Positions 18,261 to 27,629 are shown, counted from the stretch's first letter. The stretch: 64,000 bases of DNA from CAYVOV01 sp964453525 (GCA_964453525.1 CAYVOV010000007.1:86730-150729); one strand, 5' to 3'. Numbers and translations are program-made. The notes: generated by a model from the letters alone, not told the origin.

Positions 18261-18298
18261 GTAACGGATAGCTCTTTGAGTCTATCCGTTACGTTCTT
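18261..18298 (+). terminator. Hairpin ending the LarA-AOR-MoaD operon
   Basis: An 11-bp perfect stem (GTAACGGATAG / CTATCCGTTAC) with a 10-base loop, then GTTCTTTC. The T-tract is weak but position, 54 bases after the stop codon, fits a terminator. Confidence 0.65.
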
Positions 18299-18890
18299 TC
18301 AGGCGTAAAATAGATTTTTAATAACTTATTTAGCCTCAAAAAATGGAAAATACGGCTTCTCACTGGTTAAGAAGCGTTAAAACGGGGAAATATATGCTGA
18401 GCCGTGATAGCCATACCCCCTGTCTATATAGCAGCTTACTGGCCTACATATAGCAGCTACCCAGGTCAGCATTAGACAAGGTGCCTGTAGAATGATAATA
18501 TAAATCAACCTGAAAAAAGGGTTGACTCTTATAAGAAGGGAAGGAACATAAAAACCTTTAGGGAGGTAACAATTTGATCTGAAGTGCCAAAGTAGACATA
18601 TTGTGCGGGGGTTAATAATCTGTCTTTCAAAAACCGGGTAGACTTATTCCTCGTATAGACACTGGTAGAATCACAGAAAAAATATCCCAAGAACAATAAG
18701 TGCACCTACAAAGGTTTCAGAATCGTCCGCCCGTAATTCCTTCTTTTAAACTCGTAAGCTACGCACGTTTCGCCCAATCCGCGCCTGAAGAACAGTAATT
18801 CTCTTTCTGTGTCTGCCTATTCACTGACTCCATGCCTTAGTTTCTACTTGTCTGTATGCCTGCGGCTACGTAGATAGGAGATAAAAAGTT
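18299..18890. other. 592-bp non-coding leader upstream of the corrinoid/glycyl radical cluster
   Basis: I see no gene here. It contains a short hairpin (CTTCT...GAAG near 18356) and two direct copies of ATATAGCAGCT about 24 bases apart near 18427-18460, which could be a binding site. I looked for cobalamin riboswitch conserved pieces and did not find them. A long leader before a corrinoid gene cluster makes RNA- or protein-based control likely, but none is identified. Confidence 0.5.
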
Positions 18891-19568
18891 ATGCAAATAT
18901 TAGAAAAACAAACATTAACCATAGATAAAAATCAAATCCTGAGCCAGATTGGCTACGATGATAACTATGAGCCGTCAGCCAAGATACAGTCACTGGTCGA
19001 TGACTATATTGACAACTATCATAATCTTATAGAATCCTCGTATTCATACGTAATCGAGGATGTAAAGTCGGTGCGAGGAAGCCAAATCAGCATAGAAGGC
19101 TCGATTTCCCTGGAAAGCGGTGTCCTTGCCCGGCTACTTGAAAGGTGTGAAAAAGTAGCCATATTTGCCCTGACTATAGGCAGCCACCTTGAAGAGATGG
19201 TAGCTTACCTGGCAGAGAACGGGCTGGTACTACAGGCGACGGTGCTCGATGCTATTGGCTCTGGTGCGGCAGAGCAGTTAGCCTCATATGTTGAAGACAG
19301 CGTAAGAGAACTTGTCCGTTCTCGCGGGCTTGTAATCAGCCGGCGGTTCAGTCCCGGGTATTGCGACTGGGATGTAAGCCAGCAGGAAATGGTATTTAAA
19401 GCCATAGAGAAAAAGACGGTAGACATTCACCTCACCGACGAGTACCTGATGATTCCCCGCAAATCAATCTCAGGTATTATCGGTATCGGCAGTAACAATG
19501 ATGCTATAGAAAGCTACAATCCATGCAATACCTGCCTGAAGGCTGATTGCCCGGGCAGGAGAATATAA
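18891..19568 (+). CDS. Corrinoid activation protein related to the methionine synthase activation domain
   Basis: A 225-residue stand-alone protein. 'RRFSPGYCDWDVSQQEMVF' around residue 145-165 is the AdoMet/cobalamin activation-domain signature of MetH, in which this domain helps reductive methylation of inactive cob(II)alamin. The C-terminus has a Cys-x2-Cys-x4-Cys group ('CNTCLKADC') that could bind a metal or Fe-S cluster. It is the first gene of the cluster and probably re-activates the corrinoid protein encoded at 23376. RamA, the usual activator in methylamine systems, is not seen here. Confidence 0.85.
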   Translation: MQILEKQTLTIDKNQILSQIGYDDNYEPSAKIQSLVDDYIDNYHNLIESSYSYVIEDVKSVRGSQISIEGSISLESGVLARLLERCEKVAIFALTIGSHLEEMVAYLAENGLVLQATVLDAIGSGAAEQLASYVEDSVRELVRSRGLVISRRFSPGYCDWDVSQQEMVFKAIEKKTVDIHLTDEYLMIPRKSISGIIGIGSNNDAIESYNPCNTCLKADCPGRRI

Positions 19569-19570
19569 AT

Positions 19571-21010
19571 ATGATTCGAAAAGGAATTGCCGGCGGCAGT
19601 TACAAACCGCTTTCTGATGAGGCATTAAATAAAATACACCAGACTGCAATGCGGATAATAGAGGAAGTGGGATTTGAGGTTAACTCAGAGGAAGCACTGG
19701 AGCTATTCAAGAAAGCCGGAGCCTGGACTGATGAAGAGAATCACCGCGTCCGTCTGCCGCAGCAAAAAGCACTGGAACTTATAGAAACAGCCCCCTCCGA
19801 AGTCCTGCTAGCCGGGCAGGAAGAGAAGAATGACATTCACCTGGGAGGCAACCGGGTATATGCCGGGACCGGCGGGACAGCCCTCTATATCTATGAACCG
19901 GAAACCGGAGAGAAACGGCTTGCCGACCTCGAAGACCTGAAGCGAATCACCAGACTGGTAAATGGCCTGGATTATATCCACCTCTTCATGCTGCCCACCT
20001 ATCTCAGTGAGCTGCCCGTTGAACAGGTGGACGTCAACCGCTTTTTTACCGGACTGGACAATACAACCAAACACGTCATGGGAGGAGTCTATACAATCGA
20101 GGGTGTGGAGCAGGTAATTCGCATGGCAGAAATCGTTGCCGGCTCCGCTGAAGCGCTCAGAAAGCGCCCTCTGGTCTCGATGATAGCCTGCAGCATGAGT
20201 CCTCTCAAGCTTGACGGCCATTACGGAGACCTGTTAATAGCCATCGCCAGGAGCGGAGTGCCGGTGGTATGTCCCGCCGAACCGCTATGCGGCGCCACAT
20301 CACCGGTAACACTCGCCAGTAACCTCGTCATCCAGACGGTTGATTCTCTGATGGGCGTAATGCTCGCCCAGATAGCCAATCCCGGTACACCGGCTATCTT
20401 CGGCTCGGTAGCCACGAATACCGACCTGAGAAATCTGAGGTACCTTGCCGGTTCTATTGAAATGGGACTGCTTAATGCTGCCGGCGCCCAGATGGCTCAG
20501 TTCTACAAACTTCCTTACTATGCTACCGGTGGAATGACCGACTCCAAAGTACTGGATGCACAGAGTGGCTATGAGTCTTCAATGACCAACCTGCTATGCG
20601 CCCTGGCCGGCTCCAACTTCATTCATGATGCCGCCGGACTGATGGAATTCGCCATGACGGTCAGCCTGGAAAAATTCGTCATCGATAACGAGATACTGGG
20701 CATGGTGATGAGAGCGGTGGAGGGAATAAGAGTGGACGATGAAACCTTTGCCTTCGACCTGATTAAGCAGGTTGGTCCGGGAGGTAACTTCGTTACCGCC
20801 AAACATACCAGACAGTTCATGCGCAGCGAGCATTACCAGCCGCTGCTGAGCGACCGGCAGAGTCGGGAAGACTGGGAGGCTCAGGGGCAGCAGAACACCT
20901 GGAAGAGGGCTTCAAAAACGGTAAGGCAGATTCTTGATAAACATACCTTCAGCCTGCCGGATGAAGTGAGAAGCAAGATACTGGGGGAAATAGCGGGAAT
21001 ATTAAAATAA
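19571..21010 (+). CDS. MttB-superfamily corrinoid methyltransferase 1 (no pyrrolysine codon)
   Basis: The ATG at 19571 begins two bases after the previous stop with AGGAG upstream, so the start is clear. About 479 residues, with 'NTTKHVMGGVYTIEGV', 'GVPVVCPAEPLCGATSP' and 'LPYYATGGMTDSKVLDAQ', typical of the trimethylamine methyltransferase fold. There is no in-frame TAG, unlike true MttB, which has pyrrolysine. Characterised non-Pyl members demethylate quaternary amines such as glycine betaine or carnitine and pass the methyl to a corrinoid protein. Substrate here unknown. Confidence 0.92.
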   Translation: MIRKGIAGGSYKPLSDEALNKIHQTAMRIIEEVGFEVNSEEALELFKKAGAWTDEENHRVRLPQQKALELIETAPSEVLLAGQEEKNDIHLGGNRVYAGTGGTALYIYEPETGEKRLADLEDLKRITRLVNGLDYIHLFMLPTYLSELPVEQVDVNRFFTGLDNTTKHVMGGVYTIEGVEQVIRMAEIVAGSAEALRKRPLVSMIACSMSPLKLDGHYGDLLIAIARSGVPVVCPAEPLCGATSPVTLASNLVIQTVDSLMGVMLAQIANPGTPAIFGSVATNTDLRNLRYLAGSIEMGLLNAAGAQMAQFYKLPYYATGGMTDSKVLDAQSGYESSMTNLLCALAGSNFIHDAAGLMEFAMTVSLEKFVIDNEILGMVMRAVEGIRVDDETFAFDLIKQVGPGGNFVTAKHTRQFMRSEHYQPLLSDRQSREDWEAQGQQNTWKRASKTVRQILDKHTFSLPDEVRSKILGEIAGILK

Positions 21011-21013
21011 CCT

Positions 21014-21823
21014 ATGATAATAATTGGAGAGCGTATAAACGCTTCAAACAAATCAGTCGGTGAAGCCATTACAAACAGAGATAGCGCCTATATATCCGGC
21101 CTGGCTAAGACGGAAGCAGAAGCCGGGGCTGATTATATAGACGTTAATACCGGCACCGGCAAATTTGAATACGAGCAGGAAAAAGCCGCCATGAAATGGC
21201 TAATAGCTACGGTGCAGGCGGCAACCGATAGACCTCTTGCCATAGACAGTGAACACCCCGAAGTTATCAAGGCTGCCCTGGATGAATATCAGGGTGAAGA
21301 GGTAATAATTAATTCGGTCACCGCCGAACCGGAAAAGCTGTCTGCAATCGGTCCGCTGGCAGTAAAGCGAGGGGCAATACTGGTAGCCCTGGCAATGGGC
21401 AGTGAAGGAGTACCGAGCACGGTCGAGAAACGCCTTGACACCTGCGAAACGATAGTTGCCGGTCTTACACGGATGGGCATGAAGATGGAGCAAATCCTCT
21501 TCGACCCGCTGGTAATACCTGTTTCAGTCGATTCCACCCAGGGAATGGTAACACTCAAAACAATCGAGGGAATAAAGTCCCGCTACCCTGATGCAAAAAC
21601 GGTAGTCGGGCTGAGCAATATATCTTTCGGCCTGCCGAACCGCAGGCTTGTCAACAGAAGCTTCCTGTTGATGGCTGCCGGCGCCGGTCTTGATGCGGCA
21701 ATTCTGGACCCACTTGACGCCAGGATAATAAGTTACGCCAGGGTATCTGATATGCTGACCGGCAGGGACAATCTATGCCGGAGCTACATCAGAGCCCACA
21801 GGAAAGGCGTCATAGTGGACTAG
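21014..21823 (+). CDS. Methyltetrahydrofolate:corrinoid methyltransferase (pterin-binding domain)
   Basis: A 269-residue TIM-barrel protein of the dihydropteroate-synthase-like family, near AcsE and MtgA in type. It starts 'IIIGERINASNKSVG' and carries 'ADYIDVNTG', 'PLAIDSEHPEVI' and 'VGLSNISFGLP', which in AcsE/MetH hold methyl-THF; Asp and Asn residues of these segments are kept. It would move methyl groups between the corrinoid protein and tetrahydrofolate. It starts 3 bases after the MttB-like stop, so translation is coupled. Confidence 0.92.
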   Translation: MIIIGERINASNKSVGEAITNRDSAYISGLAKTEAEAGADYIDVNTGTGKFEYEQEKAAMKWLIATVQAATDRPLAIDSEHPEVIKAALDEYQGEEVIINSVTAEPEKLSAIGPLAVKRGAILVALAMGSEGVPSTVEKRLDTCETIVAGLTRMGMKMEQILFDPLVIPVSVDSTQGMVTLKTIEGIKSRYPDAKTVVGLSNISFGLPNRRLVNRSFLLMAAGAGLDAAILDPLDARIISYARVSDMLTGRDNLCRSYIRAHRKGVIVD

Positions 21824-21833
21824 GAGAATAACC

Positions 21834-23360
21834 TTGGCACGTCAAGGAATACTCATAGAACCATACCGGAGACTGAATAATGAGCAGATAGAGCGGGTAC
21901 ACCGCCTGTCCATGGATATTCTGCTTGACCCGGGGATTATCTGCTTCAATAAAGACGCCGCGGAGGTATTTGCCAGCGGCGGCGCCGGGTTTACTGCCAT
22001 CGAAGGCGAGAGACTCCCTTACTGGATACTGAAGATACCGGAAAAGCTTGTCCTGGAAGCAGTTGAAGCGGCACCGAAGGTAATAAAACTGGGGGCGAGG
22101 AACGAAGACAACTGCCTTATCCTCAACGGAAACGAACCCAGGGTGCGTTTTGCATCAGGCTCGGAGACGAACAACTGGCTTGAAGTGGATATCGAAGCCT
22201 TTGTCAGCAAGAATGAGCCGGGACGAGAGGTAAATATCCCGGTATTCCGCACTGAAAGAGGCAATACGGACCGGCTGGCAATGGCAGCCCATCTCTGTGA
22301 GTACCTTGATTCATGGGACGGTTTTCTACGTCCGGTCAACATCCAAGATAGTGAGATTAATGACGACAACAAGGACGTTAATAAATTCTTTGTTTCTCTG
22401 AATAATACCTCAAAGCACGTGATGGCAGGACTGACAAGTCTGGACCAGCTTGATAACGTTGTCAGGATGGCAGAGCTTATCGCCGGTGGAGAAGATAAAT
22501 TCAGGGATAATCCGATAATCTCATTCATAACCTCGCTGATTAAAAGCCCGCTGCAGCTTGTCGACGACACCTCGCAGAAGGCAATCGAGATAGCTAAAAG
22601 AGGCGTGCCCCTTGTCATCTCCAGCGCTCCCCAGGGCGGCTCCACAGCCCCGATACTCGAAGCCGGGATTGTCGCTCAGATAAATGCCGAGATTTTAGCC
22701 GGCATCGCACTGGCACAGCTTGTCAACAAGGGCGCTCCGGTGCTCTACGGCAGCGTACCGGGCAGGGCAAACATGGAAGACCTTAGCGACTCCTATGGAG
22801 TCCCGGAGTTCAGCCAGTATAATATCGACTGCGTTCAGATGGCGCGTTATTACGGGCTGCCCTGCTACTCGTCGGGCGGTGTTTCTGATGCCATAGTGCC
22901 CGGAATACAGGCTTCCGTGGAAAGGCTCTTCTCTCAGGTAATGCTGGCCCTTGCCGGACCGCAGTATATGCATTATGCTTTCGGGCTTATGGAGCGGACA
23001 GCCACCTTTTGCCCGGTCCAGGCTGTTCTCGATGACGCCCACATCGGGATTATTAAAGGACTTGCCAGGCAAGCCGTGCTGACGGATGAGATAGCCCAGG
23101 AAGTACTGGAGCAAACACGGCGGGTGATGACCTCCTCAACAAAACTGTTTACCCGGTTTGCGCGCAGCGTTTTACGCTCCGGCGGCATTGCGCCGACTTA
23201 CCCGTTCAGAAGTAAAGATACGGCAGATGAAACATTGTTCCGGGCACAGGAAAGACTCAATGAAATAATATCCCTGCCGCCAAATCATATCGAAAAGGAT
23301 ATTATCGAGCAGGTATTCCAGCAGATACCCGGTCTGCTGACGAAGGTAAAGAACATCTAA
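21834..23360 (+). CDS. MttB-superfamily corrinoid methyltransferase 2 (no pyrrolysine codon)
   Basis: A 508-residue MttB-like protein starting at TTG after GGAGAATAACC. It shares 'NTSKHVMAGLTSLDQL', 'RGVPLVISSAPQGGSTAP' and 'LPCYSSGGVSDAIVPG' with the protein at 19571, but the two are clearly diverged, so they probably act on different substrates or on successive methyl groups. It also has an insertion near residues 115-140 that the first copy lacks. No in-frame TAG. It lies 10 bp after the methyl-THF methyltransferase gene and 15 bp before the corrinoid protein. Confidence 0.91.
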   Translation: MARQGILIEPYRRLNNEQIERVHRLSMDILLDPGIICFNKDAAEVFASGGAGFTAIEGERLPYWILKIPEKLVLEAVEAAPKVIKLGARNEDNCLILNGNEPRVRFASGSETNNWLEVDIEAFVSKNEPGREVNIPVFRTERGNTDRLAMAAHLCEYLDSWDGFLRPVNIQDSEINDDNKDVNKFFVSLNNTSKHVMAGLTSLDQLDNVVRMAELIAGGEDKFRDNPIISFITSLIKSPLQLVDDTSQKAIEIAKRGVPLVISSAPQGGSTAPILEAGIVAQINAEILAGIALAQLVNKGAPVLYGSVPGRANMEDLSDSYGVPEFSQYNIDCVQMARYYGLPCYSSGGVSDAIVPGIQASVERLFSQVMLALAGPQYMHYAFGLMERTATFCPVQAVLDDAHIGIIKGLARQAVLTDEIAQEVLEQTRRVMTSSTKLFTRFARSVLRSGGIAPTYPFRSKDTADETLFRAQERLNEIISLPPNHIEKDIIEQVFQQIPGLLTKVKNI

Positions 23361-23375
23361 ATCTGGAGGATAAGA

Positions 23376-24059
23376 ATGGCCGAAAACCTGATTGATTTAA
23401 TAAGAGAAAATGTTATTCAGGGTAGAGTAACAAAAGACGATGAAGGCCTGGAGGAAGGGATGGTCGGGCAGCCGGCAGTGACCGAGCTTGTAGAGGAAGC
23501 CCTGGCTAAAAACATCGATGTGCAGTCAATTATAAATGGCGGGCTGACAAGTGGTATGAATATGGTAGGAGAGAAATTCGAGGCCGGCGAATACTTTATT
23601 CCCGATATGCTCGCCTCGGCCGAGGCAGTTGGCGCCGCAATGGAAATGCTTGAGCCTCACCTCGCCCAGAGCGGCATAAAACCAAAGGGCAAGATATTCG
23701 TCGCCACGGTTAAGGGAGACCTGCATGACATTGGCAAGAATATCGTCTCGATTCTGCTGCGCGGAGCGGGTTACACGGTAAAAGACCTGGGAAACGATGT
23801 CGACCCTCAGGCTATTGTGGCAGCCGTAAAGGAAGAAAATCCTGAATTTCTCGGGCTATCGGCACTGCTTACCAGCACCATGGCATACATGGAAGACACG
23901 ATAAAAGCGCTGGTTGATGCCGGACTCAGGGATAGTGTCAAGGTAATAATCGGTGGCGCTCCGGTCTCTGAGGAGTTCGCCCGGCGAATTGGCGCCGATG
24001 GCTACGGTGCAGACGGATTCCAGGCTGTGGCGGTAGTAGAATCACTCAGCAACTCATAG
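23376..24059 (+). CDS. Methyl-accepting corrinoid protein (MttC/MtbC type)
   Basis: A 227-residue protein with an N-terminal four-helix cap (residues 1-95) and a cobalamin domain. 'GDLHDIGKN' places the lower cobalt ligand His at residue 117; 'LSALLTST' and 'GGAPVSEEFARRIGADGYG' complete the cobalamin pocket. It takes methyl from the MttB-like enzymes and gives it to the methyl-THF methyltransferase. ATG follows CTGGAGG. Being in the middle of the cluster it is the expected shared carrier for both methyltransferases. Confidence 0.96.
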   Translation: MAENLIDLIRENVIQGRVTKDDEGLEEGMVGQPAVTELVEEALAKNIDVQSIINGGLTSGMNMVGEKFEAGEYFIPDMLASAEAVGAAMEMLEPHLAQSGIKPKGKIFVATVKGDLHDIGKNIVSILLRGAGYTVKDLGNDVDPQAIVAAVKEENPEFLGLSALLTSTMAYMEDTIKALVDAGLRDSVKVIIGGAPVSEEFARRIGADGYGADGFQAVAVVESLSNS

Positions 24060-24091
24060 GACAGGATTTAATACAGAGGTGGTGATGCAGA

Positions 24092-26560
24092 ATGGCAACC
24101 GAGACAAAAAGCGGTTATGAAATCGACCATGAATTGCTGGAAACAATAGATTGTATTCCGCTGAATGAACGTCTTAAAACCCTGAAAAAACGATATCTGG
24201 ATACCACGCCCCAGCTTGCCAGTGAACGGGGCACCTACTATGCCGAGTCCTGGAGAGAGACCGAGGGACAGCCCGTTCAACTGCGAATAGCCAGAGCGGT
24301 AAAAAAATTCCTCGAAAACATACCGACACCCGTCTTCGATAACGAGCTTGTCGTCGGCAGCCTGACCAAATATTACCGCGGCTCGTACGCCATGATTACC
24401 TACGACTCGAACCTGATACTGGACCTGCTGCCGAAGTCGGCGGACGGCAAAATAACCATGGGCGGCTTGAACGTTATCGGCGACCTCAATGACGAGGAAA
24501 AGAAAGCACTGCTTGAAAACAGCCTCTATTTCCAGGGTAAGACGAATGCGGATATAGAAGGAGAGGTCTGCCGGGCTGTATTCGGAAGCTGGCAGGATAA
24601 TGTTACCGAAGCCCGGGGGCAGGCTGCCTACCACTACGCACCGCCGGGTTACGGCATCACTTATTATGATAAAGTATTTGCCATCGGACTCAGGGGCATT
24701 ATTGAGGAGGCGCAGGAGAGACTTGACCGCGCCGAAGAGACCGGTGTGGAAGACCCGGAGCAAATCTGGTTCTGGCAGTCGGTTATTATCGCCTCCGAAT
24801 GCCTTATAACCTTCGCCCGGAGGTACGCCGAAGAGGCGCGCCGGCAGGCAGCCGGGGAAACCGTCCCGGCAAGGAAAAAGGAACTGGAGGAGATGGCGGA
24901 AGCCTGCTACAACGTGCCGGAGAATCCACCCCGCAATTTCCACGAGGCTGTCCAGGCAGTATCGTTCATCGAACTTGCCAAGGTGCTTGAAAACGGCCGC
25001 ATCGGCGACTACATCGGCAGGCTTGACCAGTGTCTCTACCCTTACTTCAAAAAAGATATTGAGGAAGGGCGAATTACCGCAGAAAAAGCTGCCGACCTCG
25101 TCGGCGGACTAATAACCCTGATAGGCAGGAGGGAACAGTGCGCCAACGTACTGATGCGTGAAGCAGTACAGACAAACAAGATATCGAATATCACCCTTGC
25201 CGGCCTGAAAAGGGACGGCAGTGATGCCTCCAATGAACTAACTTACCTTTTCCTTCATATGGTCGGGCTGCTCAGGTACGCTGAGCCGCATTTCACCTTC
25301 ACCTGGCATGACGGCACTCCCCGCTGGTCGATGATGAAGGCAATCGAGACCAACCGTAGAACAGGCGCCGGACATCCCCAATTTATTAACGGTGATACCA
25401 CCACTCAATACTTCGTCGACCGGGGCGTGCCAATTGAGGACGCCAGAGACCACGCCTACCTGGGATGTTCCTACGCTCATCCGAAAAACCAGGGTTACCA
25501 CTGCAAGGCGATATCTTACATAAACCTGGCGCTGCTGCTCGACCTGACACTGCATAATGGAGTAGCTCCAATGACGGGTAAGAAAATCGGTCTCGAGACC
25601 GGCGACCCCAGGGATTTCAAGTCATTTAACGAGCTTTACCACGCCATGGAGAAGCAGGCGGAATACCAGGTAAAACGCTTCATTCACCGCCTCCATATCG
25701 CTCACAAAACGGAGCTTTCGACCTGGCGGGTGCCGCTTCACTCGACTTTCTCCACCGGCTGTCTTGAAAACGGCTATGATATCATGATGGGCGGACAGTT
25801 TGCCGATCCGGCAGACCATCCGGTCTGGGATGTCATCGACCGGGGGCATGTTTCCGCCGCCGATTCCCTGACGGCAATTAAAAAGCTTGTTTTCGATGAT
25901 AAAAAACTGACAATGGACGAGCTTCTTCAGGCGCTGGACTCCGACTTCGATGGTGAGCGCGGCGAGGAAATACAGAAAATATGCCTGGAGGCACCGAAGT
26001 ACGGCAATGATATCGACGAAGCCGATTACATGGTGCGGGATGTAGGAAAAATAATTCCAAGGCTGCTTGAACCGGAAAGGACGCCATTCGGCTCGAAGTT
26101 CACAATTATCCGCCAGGGTCTTACCTGGCATTACTATGGCGGTAAAGGGGTGGGAGCTCTGGCGAACGGACGTAAGGCGGGATTGCCGCTGGCCGACGCT
26201 TCACTATCTCCGACGCAGGGGGCAGACACCAACGGCCCCACTGCTGTCTGTAACTCGGCATTGAAGGCGGACTTCTCCGATGCCAAAACGGCGGTACTGA
26301 ACCAGAAATTCCCGCTCTCTCTATTCAAGAACGAGGCGTTCGCCGGAAAACTGGCGGATTTCACCGAGACCTTCTTCAGGAACGGAGGGCTGCACATTCA
26401 GTACAACCTTCTGGACGCCGAAACGCTGCGCAAGGCAAAAGAACAACCGGAGCAGTACAAAGACCTTATCGTCAGAGTAGCCGGTTACAGCGCCTATTTC
26501 GTCCTCCTGGCACCGGAGGTCCAGGACGAAATCATCGCCCGTACCGAGCAGACGCTATAG
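24092..26560 (+). CDS. Glycyl radical enzyme (PFL-like) with unusual Gly-Cys-Ser-Tyr loop
   Basis: An 822-residue enzyme, the usual length of diol-dehydratase/lyase type glycyl radical enzymes. The radical Gly798 lies in 'RVAGYSAYF' near the C-terminus. The thiyl Cys459 lies in 'DHAYLGCSYAHP'. Glycerol dehydratase, choline TMA-lyase and others have Gly-Cys-x-Glu, with the Glu as base; here that position is Tyr461. So the reaction may not be a standard dehydration or choline cleavage. It works without oxygen in the cytoplasm and needs the activase encoded 42 bp downstream. It follows the corrinoid protein by 32 bp, in one transcript. Substrate unknown. Confidence 0.93.
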   Translation: MATETKSGYEIDHELLETIDCIPLNERLKTLKKRYLDTTPQLASERGTYYAESWRETEGQPVQLRIARAVKKFLENIPTPVFDNELVVGSLTKYYRGSYAMITYDSNLILDLLPKSADGKITMGGLNVIGDLNDEEKKALLENSLYFQGKTNADIEGEVCRAVFGSWQDNVTEARGQAAYHYAPPGYGITYYDKVFAIGLRGIIEEAQERLDRAEETGVEDPEQIWFWQSVIIASECLITFARRYAEEARRQAAGETVPARKKELEEMAEACYNVPENPPRNFHEAVQAVSFIELAKVLENGRIGDYIGRLDQCLYPYFKKDIEEGRITAEKAADLVGGLITLIGRREQCANVLMREAVQTNKISNITLAGLKRDGSDASNELTYLFLHMVGLLRYAEPHFTFTWHDGTPRWSMMKAIETNRRTGAGHPQFINGDTTTQYFVDRGVPIEDARDHAYLGCSYAHPKNQGYHCKAISYINLALLLDLTLHNGVAPMTGKKIGLETGDPRDFKSFNELYHAMEKQAEYQVKRFIHRLHIAHKTELSTWRVPLHSTFSTGCLENGYDIMMGGQFADPADHPVWDVIDRGHVSAADSLTAIKKLVFDDKKLTMDELLQALDSDFDGERGEEIQKICLEAPKYGNDIDEADYMVRDVGKIIPRLLEPERTPFGSKFTIIRQGLTWHYYGGKGVGALANGRKAGLPLADASLSPTQGADTNGPTAVCNSALKADFSDAKTAVLNQKFPLSLFKNEAFAGKLADFTETFFRNGGLHIQYNLLDAETLRKAKEQPEQYKDLIVRVAGYSAYFVLLAPEVQDEIIARTEQTL

Positions 26561-26602
26561 CACCGGATTCCAATTCAATAGCAGGGAAGAGTTAAAAAGA
26601 TA

Positions 26603-27523
26603 ATGGGGCAGGGAGGAACAAGCGGAGTTATCTTCAATATCCAGAAGTTTTCAGTTCATGACGGCCCGGGAATAAGGACCACCGTCTTTATGAAGGGATG
26701 TCCTTTGAATTGCCGGTGGTGCTCGAATGCCGAATCGATGAACCCGGAGCCGGAGCTTGGCATAATCAGGGAAAACTGCAATAATTGCGGCAAATGTCTG
26801 CAAAAATGTCCTGAGAATGCGATAAGCTTTGATGATGAAAACGTAATAAGGTTCAACCGCGAGACGTGCACCGCCTGTGGAGACTGTCTCGATGCTTGCC
26901 CTCCGGGGGCGCTGACAATCTACGGGAGACGGGTTACCGTGGATGAAGTGTTTAGGGAGGTATTAAAGGACAAGGCTTTCTACGAGGGGAGCAGCGGCGG
27001 GGTAACCGCTTCGGGAGGGGAACCGCTCCGGCAGGCTGATTTTGTTGCCGGTCTGTTCCGCCAGTGCCATGAAGTGGGAATCGGCACCTGCCTTGATACC
27101 TGCGGATACGCCCCGACAGAGAACCTTGAAAAGGTGCTCGCTTTCACCGATTATGTCCTTTATGATATCAAGCATATGAACGCAGATGCACATAAGCAGT
27201 TCACCGGTGTGGCCAATGATATTATTTTACATAACGCTGAGTTTGTGGCAGCAAGCGGAGCCACGATGCTTTGCCGGATGCCATTGATAAAAGGAGTCAA
27301 TGACACAGAGAAAAATATTGCCGATATGGCAGTATTAGTAAAAAAGCTGGGGAATAACGCCGGAATCGAACTTCTTCCTTACCACCGCCTGGGCATAGGG
27401 AAATACAAAACCCTTGATAAAACTTACCCCGGCGAAACTTTTCAGACACCGGATACGGAGGATATGGAAAAAGCTAAAAAGATATTCGAGGAACACGACG
27501 TTCCTTGCGAAATAGGGGGATAA
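26603..27523 (+). CDS. Glycyl radical enzyme activating protein (radical SAM)
   Basis: A 306-residue activase. The radical SAM motif Cys-x3-Cys-x2-Cys is 'KGCPLNCRWCSN' near residue 35. Two added ferredoxin motifs ('CNNCGKCLQKC' and 'CTACGDCLDAC') lie at about residues 58-98, as in activases of the choline lyase and glycerol dehydratase type. 'GGVTASGGEPL' is the SAM-binding GGE region. It removes a hydrogen atom from Gly798 of the upstream enzyme. The SD site is weak. This closes the seven-gene cluster. Confidence 0.96.
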   Translation: MGQGGTSGVIFNIQKFSVHDGPGIRTTVFMKGCPLNCRWCSNAESMNPEPELGIIRENCNNCGKCLQKCPENAISFDDENVIRFNRETCTACGDCLDACPPGALTIYGRRVTVDEVFREVLKDKAFYEGSSGGVTASGGEPLRQADFVAGLFRQCHEVGIGTCLDTCGYAPTENLEKVLAFTDYVLYDIKHMNADAHKQFTGVANDIILHNAEFVAASGATMLCRMPLIKGVNDTEKNIADMAVLVKKLGNNAGIELLPYHRLGIGKYKTLDKTYPGETFQTPDTEDMEKAKKIFEEHDVPCEIGG

Positions 27524-27563
27524 AAGCGGAAAAAATAAAGTCCGTAAAAAAGGTAAAAGGGGA

Positions 27564-27629
27564 GTGAAGAGGGGCGAAGCTGCTCTTCACGAAATAATTT
27601 CCCCCTTCTCCTTGATAAGGGGAAGGGGG
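27564..27629. repeat. Two consecutive hairpins after the activase gene
   Basis: GTGAAGAG...CTCTTCAC at 27564-27590 (8-bp stem) and CCCCCTTCTCC...GGGGAAGGGGG at 27601-27629 (11-bp stem with one wobble). No T-tract follows. They may end the cluster transcript or stabilise its 3' end, or be part of a dispersed repeat. Confidence 0.55.

Noticed and set aside
18299..18890. Cobalamin riboswitch before the corrinoid cluster
   Set aside because: I could not find the conserved B12-box or the core sequence by eye.
19571..23360. Pyrrolysine in the MttB-like proteins
   Set aside because: No in-frame TAG in either gene; both are full length without readthrough.
24068..24943. Long minus-strand reading frame opposite the glycyl radical enzyme gene
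   Set aside because: It lies wholly within the plus-strand gene, has no family features and no credible ribosome site.
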